A stretch of 64,000 nt of DNA from Paenibacillus yonginensis (lineage in GTDB: Bacteria > Bacillota > Bacilli > Paenibacillales > Paenibacillaceae), in assembly GCF_001685395.1 (NCBI RefSeq), contig NZ_CP014167.1, positions 620,001 through 684,000 on the forward strand. The letters are read 5' to 3'. This document shows, piece after piece, positions 58,834 through 64,000 of the stretch. A program made the position numbers and the translations under genes. Within the stretch, counting starts at the first letter, position 1. Each line of letters starts with the position of its first letter. Under the pieces are notes generated by a model, which was given only the letters and a program-made list of their open reading frames with translations, was not told the DNA's origin and searched no databases.

Positions 58834-60324
58834 TTATTTGATGCCTTTCATTGCTCTTTGAATAATCGGAGAGATGGCGAACAGCACCAAGCCAAGTCCA
58901 ATCGAGATAACCCCGATAATACCGAAATAGGCCATTTCAGATTCCGGCGAATACAGCTTGACGACCTGGGCATTGATTGCCTGAGCGGCTGCGTTGGTCA
59001 GGAACCATAAGCTCATCGTTTGGGCAGAGAACGCTGCCGGAGCCAGTTTGGTCGTAGCCGACAAACCTACCGGCGACAAGCAAAGCTCGCCAATCACGAC
59101 GATCAGGTAGCTGAGCACGAGCCACAGCGGATTTACCAGGCTGTCGCTTCCGCCGAAATAAGCCGGGAGCAGGATAACCAGGAAAGATAATCCCGCGAAC
59201 AAAAGCCCGAGAGAAAATTTCTTAGCCACAGAGGGCTGCCGGTTGCCGAGTTTGACCCAGATCCAGGCAAATACAGGTGCCAGAATGATAATGAACAGCG
59301 GGTTCAGCGATTGGAACCAGGCAGGGGTAAGCGTAATGCCTGCAAACTCCAGCTGGGTCCTTTCTTTGGCGTAAGCCGCCAGAATGGTAGAACCTTGTTC
59401 CTGAATGGCCCAGAACATAACGGCTGCGATAAAGAGCGGGATATAAGCCAATATCCGGGAACGCTCTACACGCGAAGTTTTGGGACTATGATACATAACC
59501 AGGAAATAAAGGGCCGGAATAATAATCCCCAGGATGCCGACCAGCAGAATGAACCGGTCAAAGGTGAGAAGTTTCGTCACAATTCCGATGTAAGCCAAAA
59601 TCGCCACAATAAGAACTCCAACGACGATCCATGTATATACTTTCTTTTTCTCGCCTGCTGCAAGCGGGTTGGCTACAACGGTTCCTGCCAAGCCGAGGAA
59701 TTTTTTCTTGGTTAAAGCAAAGACCACAAGTCCAAGGAACATCCCTACGGCCGCTACTCCGAAACCGAGGTGATAGTTGTATTCGCCAAGCGTACCTACA
59801 ATAAGTGGTGACAAGAAGCCGCCAAGGTTGATGCCCATGTAAAAAATACTGAAGCCTGCGTCCCGGCGCTGATCTTCCGGCGTATAAATTTCTCCGACTA
59901 CACTGGAGACGTTTGGTTTGAGCAGGCCTGTGCCAAGCACGATCAGCACCATCGAAACAAAGAAAAGGGCAACGCTGCCCGGTATGGCGAGCACGATATG
60001 TCCAAACATGATAAGCACACCGCCATAGAAGACTGCTTTTGAGGTGCCAAGTACACGGTCAGCAAGCCAGCCGCCAATAATACCAGACATATAGACGAGA
60101 GAGCCATAAATCGACATGATGGATAAGGCGGTAGTTTGGTCTATGCCGAGACCGCCGTTTATAACGGTGTCGTACATATAATACAAGAGGATTGCTCTCA
60201 TTCCGTAATAAGAGAACCGTTCCCAGAACTCAGTGAAGAAGAGAGTGAACAACCCTTTAGGATGTCCAAAAAAACCTTTCTGCGGGACACTTTCGGCAAT
60301 GTCCTTTTTAGTGATTTCTGCCAT
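58834..60324 (-). CDS. dtpT: POT-family proton-dependent di/tripeptide transporter
   Basis: A 496-residue major-facilitator membrane protein with about 14 helices. The POT signature ExxERFxYYG is present as EFWERFSYYGMRAILLYYMY in helix 1, with the family stretches FYMGINLGGFLSPLIVG and GELCLSPVGLSATTKLAP. It brings small peptides in with protons. CAGGAGG precedes ATG. It converges with the helicase gene and follows yhbH on the same strand, separated by a terminator. Confidence 0.92.
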   Translation of the reverse strand: MAEITKKDIAESVPQKGFFGHPKGLFTLFFTEFWERFSYYGMRAILLYYMYDTVINGGLGIDQTTALSIMSIYGSLVYMSGIIGGWLADRVLGTSKAVFYGGVLIMFGHIVLAIPGSVALFFVSMVLIVLGTGLLKPNVSSVVGEIYTPEDQRRDAGFSIFYMGINLGGFLSPLIVGTLGEYNYHLGFGVAAVGMFLGLVVFALTKKKFLGLAGTVVANPLAAGEKKKVYTWIVVGVLIVAILAYIGIVTKLLTFDRFILLVGILGIIIPALYFLVMYHSPKTSRVERSRILAYIPLFIAAVMFWAIQEQGSTILAAYAKERTQLEFAGITLTPAWFQSLNPLFIIILAPVFAWIWVKLGNRQPSVAKKFSLGLLFAGLSFLVILLPAYFGGSDSLVNPLWLVLSYLIVVIGELCLSPVGLSATTKLAPAAFSAQTMSLWFLTNAAAQAINAQVVKLYSPESEMAYFGIIGVISIGLGLVLFAISPIIQRAMKGIK

Positions 60325-60467
60325 GAATTAACCTCCTGATGCTTTTGTTGAGACATAGATGGATTTGCCCCTAAATATAGAAGGCAGTAAAGAATGAAAT
60401 TATACCGCTTATAAGCCGGTTTGACCAGTATGTATATGTTGGATAAACTCCTGAAGGCCTTTCCGTA

Positions 60468-60497
60468 TTTATACCCATCTTTTGTAGGAAATAACAA
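60468..60497 (-). promoter_or_regulatory. Possible promoter of dtpT
   Basis: TTGTTA, 18-base spacer and TATAAA on the minus strand. A second -10-like TATAAT lies nearer the gene, at about 60392-60397. Confidence 0.4.
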
Positions 60498-60522
60498 CAT
60501 CCTTCGAATTCATGATAAAAAA

Positions 60523-60560
60523 GGCCCGCCTTGTTGGCGAACCTTGGCCTAACCCAACTG
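60523..60560 (-). terminator. Terminator after yhbH
   Basis: On the minus strand AGGCC...CGCC-AACAA-GGCG..GGCCT then TTTTTT. Confidence 0.75.
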
Positions 60561-60579
60561 TTCCTTAAAGAAGTCCTTC

Positions 60580-61740
60580 TTAAACCCCGACCTCCTGCTT
60601 CTGAAAAAAATGCTTCAGCGCGCCATAAACCTCGCCGCGCTCCTTGATGATATAGTGCATAAATTCCGGCTTTTTGATGTTCCGGTACGCCGACATCAGC
60701 GTGCTGCTGCGGTTGTACTGATTCACTTCGCCATAGCCGAACATGTTGCTTCGCTTCAGCAGCTCGCCAATCAGCTTGACGCAGCGTTCGTTGTCGGAAG
60801 TCAGATTGTCGCCGTCGGAGAAATGAAACGGGTAAATGTTGTAGCTCGACGTCGGGAACCGGCTGTCGATGATCTCCAGCGCTTTGAGATAAGCGGAGGA
60901 ACAAATTGTGCCGCCGCTTTCGCCGCGGTTGAAGAAATCCTCCTCCGACACTTCTTTGGCTTCCGTATGATGAGCGATAAAGACGATTTCCACTTTCTCG
61001 TATTGCTTCCGCAGGAAGCGGGTCATCCAGAAGAAGAAGCTGCGGGCGCAGTATTTTTCGAAAGAACCCATTGATCCCGAGGTATCCATCATAGCGATAA
61101 TAACCGCATTGGAGCGGGGAACAACAATTTCTTCCCAGGTCTTATAGCGCAGGTCATCCGGCGATATGCCGTGAATGCCCGGCTGGCCTTGTCTGGCGTT
61201 GCGCCGGAGATTTTCGAGAATCGTCCGTTTCTTGTCGATATTGGACATGATGCCTTTCTTGCGGATGTCGTTGAAGCGGATAGCCTCGGTTTCGACCTCT
61301 TGTTTGTCTTTCTCCTTCAGGTGGGGAAGCTCCAGCTCGCTGAATAAAATCTCTTCCAGATCCTCGATGTTAACCTCGGCCTCTACGACATCGTCACCCG
61401 GCTGATCGCCGGCTTCTCCGCCTTTGCCGGGCTTGCCCGCTTTTCCCGGGCGTTCTCGGGCCAGCACATCCCCAACCTCGGAGCTGCCATCCCCTTGACC
61501 GACATGTTTCTGTTTGTTGAAGTTATGGACAAACCGGTATTCCTCCAGGTTGCGAAGCGGAATTTTCACGATCTGCTTGCCGTCGGACATGATAATATTT
61601 TCTTCGGACACTAGATCGGAAAGGTTCTCTTTGATCGCTTCTTTAATCTTTTGCTGATGGCGCTGCTGATCCTGGTATCCTTTCCGGTGTAAAGACCAAT
61701 CCTCGCGGGAAACAACAAAGTTGCGAGATGAAGACGACAC
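60580..61740 (-). CDS. yhbH: YhbH/DUF444 family protein (VWA domain)
   Basis: A 386-residue protein of the DUF444 family. It starts [31 protein letters not shown], matching B. subtilis YhbH, then [12 protein letters not shown], a Gly/Lys/Glu-rich linker (about 95-125), and a C-terminal VWA domain with the MIDAS motif DTSGSMG and FHFSDGDN. The start is GTG 61740, six bases after GGGGAGGTG; the frame upstream of it has no homology. It belongs to the PrkA-YhbH-SpoVR set; YeaH in E. coli is the partner of YeaG. A loose sigma-E-like CATAGGCT lies about 35 bases before the start. Confidence 0.93.
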   Translation of the reverse strand: MSSSSRNFVVSREDWSLHRKGYQDQQRHQQKIKEAIKENLSDLVSEENIIMSDGKQIVKIPLRNLEEYRFVHNFNKQKHVGQGDGSSEVGDVLARERPGKAGKPGKGGEAGDQPGDDVVEAEVNIEDLEEILFSELELPHLKEKDKQEVETEAIRFNDIRKKGIMSNIDKKRTILENLRRNARQGQPGIHGISPDDLRYKTWEEIVVPRSNAVIIAMMDTSGSMGSFEKYCARSFFFWMTRFLRKQYEKVEIVFIAHHTEAKEVSEEDFFNRGESGGTICSSAYLKALEIIDSRFPTSSYNIYPFHFSDGDNLTSDNERCVKLIGELLKRSNMFGYGEVNQYNRSSTLMSAYRNIKKPEFMHYIIKERGEVYGALKHFFQKQEVGV

Positions 61741-62013
61741 TTGCGGCACCTCCCCGGTTGAAGTCAACAGCCTATGACAATCAAACGATTGTAAATAAAG
61801 TATATTCGCGAGAGTGTCTGATATGTGAGGGAGTTCGCCGCGGGGACCGGATGAATTTTGTCTTTCTTCATTAATAGGAGAGCGCAGGACAGCTGATGAC
61901 ATGCGTGTAGGTATGTTGTTATGTATAGAAGCTGCCTTTCTGTTTGAGGGGGCCGGAGGTATAATCAAGGAAGGCTCTTGGCGTATGAGAATGATAAGGG
62001 AGAGGTGGAACTT

Positions 62014-63612
62014 ATGACGGCCATTTTATTCAAGAACGGAATGTTTCCATTTGCGGCTGATTATCCGTCTGCAGATGCTATATATGTGGAGAATGGAAGG
62101 ATTAAAGCAATCGGACAGGCTTCCGATTTGCAGCTTCAGCTGTCCGGTCAAGACTATCAAACCGTAGACTGGGAAGGCGCTTACGTGCTGCCGGGGCTTG
62201 TTGACTCGCATTTGCACCTGGGAATGCACGGCATGAAGCTGAGCATGCTTGATTTCACCGGCGTTGCTTCCAAAGAAGAGATGCTGGGCTTGATTCGGGA
62301 GCGTGCAGCGGTTACACCTCCAGGAGAATGGATCACGGGCCTCAACTGGAACGAAAATGAATTCACGCCGCCTGCGGCTCCGAGCCGGGAGGAGCTGGAT
62401 GAGGTGACGGACCGCCATCCGGTCTTCCTGACGAGAACCTGCTTCCATGCTTTTTTGGGCAACTCGGAGGCTTTTCGCCGTGCGGGGATTCCGGAGGGAG
62501 CGCCTGACCCGGCTTCAGGAGCGTTTGGCCGTCATGAGGACGGGAGCTTTAACGGCTGGATTTATGAAGAAGCCTGTTATCCGTTTGAGAAGGCCCAGCC
62601 GGAAGCTGATTATGAGACGAAAAAAGCCGCTATCCGCCGGGCCAGTCTCGATGCGCTTAGCCTTGGTTTGACCGGTGTGCATACAGAGGACCTGAGATTC
62701 CTTGGCAGCGTAGAGACGATGCTGAGAATTCATCGCGAGCTCCGGGAGGAAGGTTTGGCGCTGCGCTCCCATCAGCTGATGTTTCATGCATATATGGATG
62801 AAGCAAGGGAGCTTGGCGTGAAGGCGGGCAGCGGGGATGAATGGACAAGGATCGGCGCGATGAAAATATTTGCGGACGGCGCTATCGGCGGCCGAACGGC
62901 TCTTCTGCAGGAGCCGTACAGCGATGCTCCTGATACCAAAGGCATGGCAATCCAGACGCCCGAGCAGCTGCACGAACTGGTAGCGAAGGCCCGCAGACAC
63001 GGCTACCCCATCGCCGTCCATGCGATTGGTGATGGGGCAGCTGATCTGACTCTCGGCGCGATGGAGAAACTTCCGCTCGGCAGGGCCTCCGGCCTGCCTG
63101 ACCGCTTCATTCATGCCCAGGTGCTGGATCGTTCCCTGCTTCAACGGATGAAGCGGCTGCCGCTGATTGCGGATATCCAGCCGCGCTTCGTGGCCAGTGA
63201 TTTTCCTTGGGTGTTTGAACGGGTGGGGCCGGATCGTCAGGACGTCCTGTATGCGTGGAGAACGCTGCTGGAAGCCGGTATTGTATGTGCAGGAGGCAGC
63301 GATGCGCCGATTGAGCCGCTGAATCCGTTCCTCGGCATCCATGCCGCTGTAACGAGACGCAGACCCGGACAGCAGGGAGAAGGTTATCTGCCGCATGAGC
63401 GGCTTACGCTTCAGCAAGCCCTGGAGCTTTTTACATGGGGAAGTGCAGCTGCTGTAGCTGAAGAGAAGGAACGGGGAAGCATAGAGATTGGCAAATTTGC
63501 GGATTTTACAGTTATTCAAACTGACCTGACTGAAGATGTGGATGCCCTCCTGGAAGTGAAGGTAAAAATGTCCGTCGTCAATGGACAAATTGCCTATTCA
63601 GCCAACCTTTAA
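62014..63612 (+). CDS. Amidohydrolase, YtcJ-like exoenzyme family
   Basis: A 532-residue metal-dependent hydrolase. The N-terminal composite sandwich contributes [15 protein letters not shown]; the metal-binding motif HxH is in [14 protein letters not shown], followed by later conserved [24 protein letters not shown] and [12 protein letters not shown] with the metal-binding Asp. This matches the YtcJ group; the substrate is unknown (amide or cyclic ureide types are typical). ATG 62014 lies after GAGAGGTGG; the upstream TTG 61978 has no site. It diverges from yhbH. Confidence 0.88.
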   Translation: MTAILFKNGMFPFAADYPSADAIYVENGRIKAIGQASDLQLQLSGQDYQTVDWEGAYVLPGLVDSHLHLGMHGMKLSMLDFTGVASKEEMLGLIRERAAVTPPGEWITGLNWNENEFTPPAAPSREELDEVTDRHPVFLTRTCFHAFLGNSEAFRRAGIPEGAPDPASGAFGRHEDGSFNGWIYEEACYPFEKAQPEADYETKKAAIRRASLDALSLGLTGVHTEDLRFLGSVETMLRIHRELREEGLALRSHQLMFHAYMDEARELGVKAGSGDEWTRIGAMKIFADGAIGGRTALLQEPYSDAPDTKGMAIQTPEQLHELVAKARRHGYPIAVHAIGDGAADLTLGAMEKLPLGRASGLPDRFIHAQVLDRSLLQRMKRLPLIADIQPRFVASDFPWVFERVGPDRQDVLYAWRTLLEAGIVCAGGSDAPIEPLNPFLGIHAAVTRRRPGQQGEGYLPHERLTLQQALELFTWGSAAAVAEEKERGSIEIGKFADFTVIQTDLTEDVDALLEVKVKMSVVNGQIAYSANL

Positions 63613-63729
63613 AAAGCTATAATAAGGGGGACGGCTGGAGGATTTCCAGCATATTTTAAGAAAAAGGCATACTGCAAAGAATGATTGTTTACGACCCATG
63701 GGCAGTATTGTCGCGGAGGCTTGGAGAAT

Positions 63730-64000
63730 ATGCGTTTTAAAGATGTTTTTTCAATTATCGGGCCCGTTATGGTCGGTCCATCCAGCTCGCATACTGCCGG
63801 CGCTGCCCGTATTGGCCGTTCGGCCCGCCATTTGTACGGCAAACAGCCGGAGAAGGCGGTAGTAGTCTTTTACGGATCGTTTGCGGCGACCTATCAGGGA
63901 CATGGAACGGACCGGGCGATCGTCGGCGGTCTGCTGGATTATGATACCGATGATCCACGGATTCCGATGGCGCTTGATTATGCCAAGCAGTCAGGGCTGG
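63730..64000 (+). CDS. sdaAB: L-serine dehydratase beta subunit, start of gene (3' truncated by window)
   Basis: The first 90 residues are seen: MRFKDVFSIIGPVMVGPSSS, then HTAGAARIGRSARHLYG and FYGSFAATYQGHGTDRAIVGGLL. These match the beta subunit of the 4Fe-4S L-serine dehydratase, which deaminates serine to pyruvate. In this lineage the alpha subunit gene (sdaAA) normally follows and lies outside the window. GGAGG stands 11 bases before ATG. A TATAAT (63618-63623) with no clear -35 precedes it, then a small GCTGGA / TCCAGC hairpin. Confidence 0.93.
   Translation, partial: MRFKDVFSIIGPVMVGPSSSHTAGAARIGRSARHLYGKQPEKAVVVFYGSFAATYQGHGTDRAIVGGLLDYDTDDPRIPMALDYAKQSGL

Noticed and set aside
1..64000. 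CRISPR arrays, tRNA or rRNA genes, insertion sequences
   Set aside because: No regularly spaced repeats, cloverleaf or rRNA sequence, transposase pattern or terminal inverted repeat was seen on reading either strand; a tRNA-scan and IS search would settle this.

Overview
The window reads as chromosomal DNA of a Paenibacillus-like, endospore-forming member of the Bacillota. This rests on protein style and gene content: Spo0E-like phosphatase, CotF-type coat proteins, YtxC, SpoVR, PrkA and YhbH, an AbrB with a Spo0A box, LiaFSR, T-box and S-box leaders, strong AGGAGG ribosome binding sites and frequent TTG/GTG starts. The species is not identified. I see no rRNA, tRNA, CRISPR array, insertion sequence or prophage. 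Nearly all genes look like core or long-resident accessory genes.

Layout. 1-5.4 kb: end of pheS, then pheT, then a ZapA-type division protein with a very long coiled-coil tail. 5.4-11.2 kb: CuA-type lipoprotein, diguanylate cyclase, small membrane protein, mutS2, a DUF350 protein and a zinc-ribbon protein. 11.2-15.6 kb: FAD oxidoreductase, two spore-coat-like genes, an Lrp regulator with its aminotransferase, and a Spo0E-like gene. 15.7-21.3 kb: cobalamin adenosyltransferase, RluA pseudouridine synthase, ArsC-like protein, 5'-3' exonuclease, phosphodiester-glycosidase-like protein, DUF3055 and HRDC proteins. 21.4-27.8 kb: corA, then an S-box-controlled metA-metI-metC operon, then mqnC. 27.8-31.1 kb: ytxC and a T-box-controlled thrS. 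31.2-32.4 kb: a 3D-domain protein and a small tandem-repeat protein behind a sigma-G-like promoter. 32.5-39.4 kb: liaFSR, an HtrA-type protease and a second two-component system, all concerned with envelope stress. 39.4-46.6 kb: ispH, a receiver-HPt protein, aroF, a GlnR-box glutamine synthetase, serC, trmL and abrB. 46.7-50 kb: a two-gene membrane pair, an oddly G+C-rich orphan gene and a DUF2161 nuclease-fold protein. 50-62 kb: prkA, spoVR and yhbH, with a nucleotidyltransferase-like protein, a HEAT protein, a thioesterase, a nuclease-helicase fusion and a peptide transporter between them. 62-64 kb: an amidohydrolase and the start of sdaAB.

How the genes work together. Methionine genes sit behind a SAM riboswitch and threonyl-tRNA synthetase behind a T-box with an ACC specifier. 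The glutamine synthetase carries an exact GlnR/TnrA box and abrB a Spo0A box. The envelope-stress block (LiaFSR, HtrA, second TCS) forms one functional neighbourhood. PrkA, SpoVR and YhbH, which recur together across bacteria, are spread over 12 kb here. The signals I would follow first are the 42-residue repeat in the ZapA fusion, the sigma-G-like promoter before the repeat protein, the GSI-beta-like glutamine synthetase, the degenerate receiver-HPt and nucleotidyltransferase-like proteins, the nuclease-helicase fusion, and two short promoter-plus-terminator units that may be small RNAs or attenuators. I did not find a clearly new multi-gene system.
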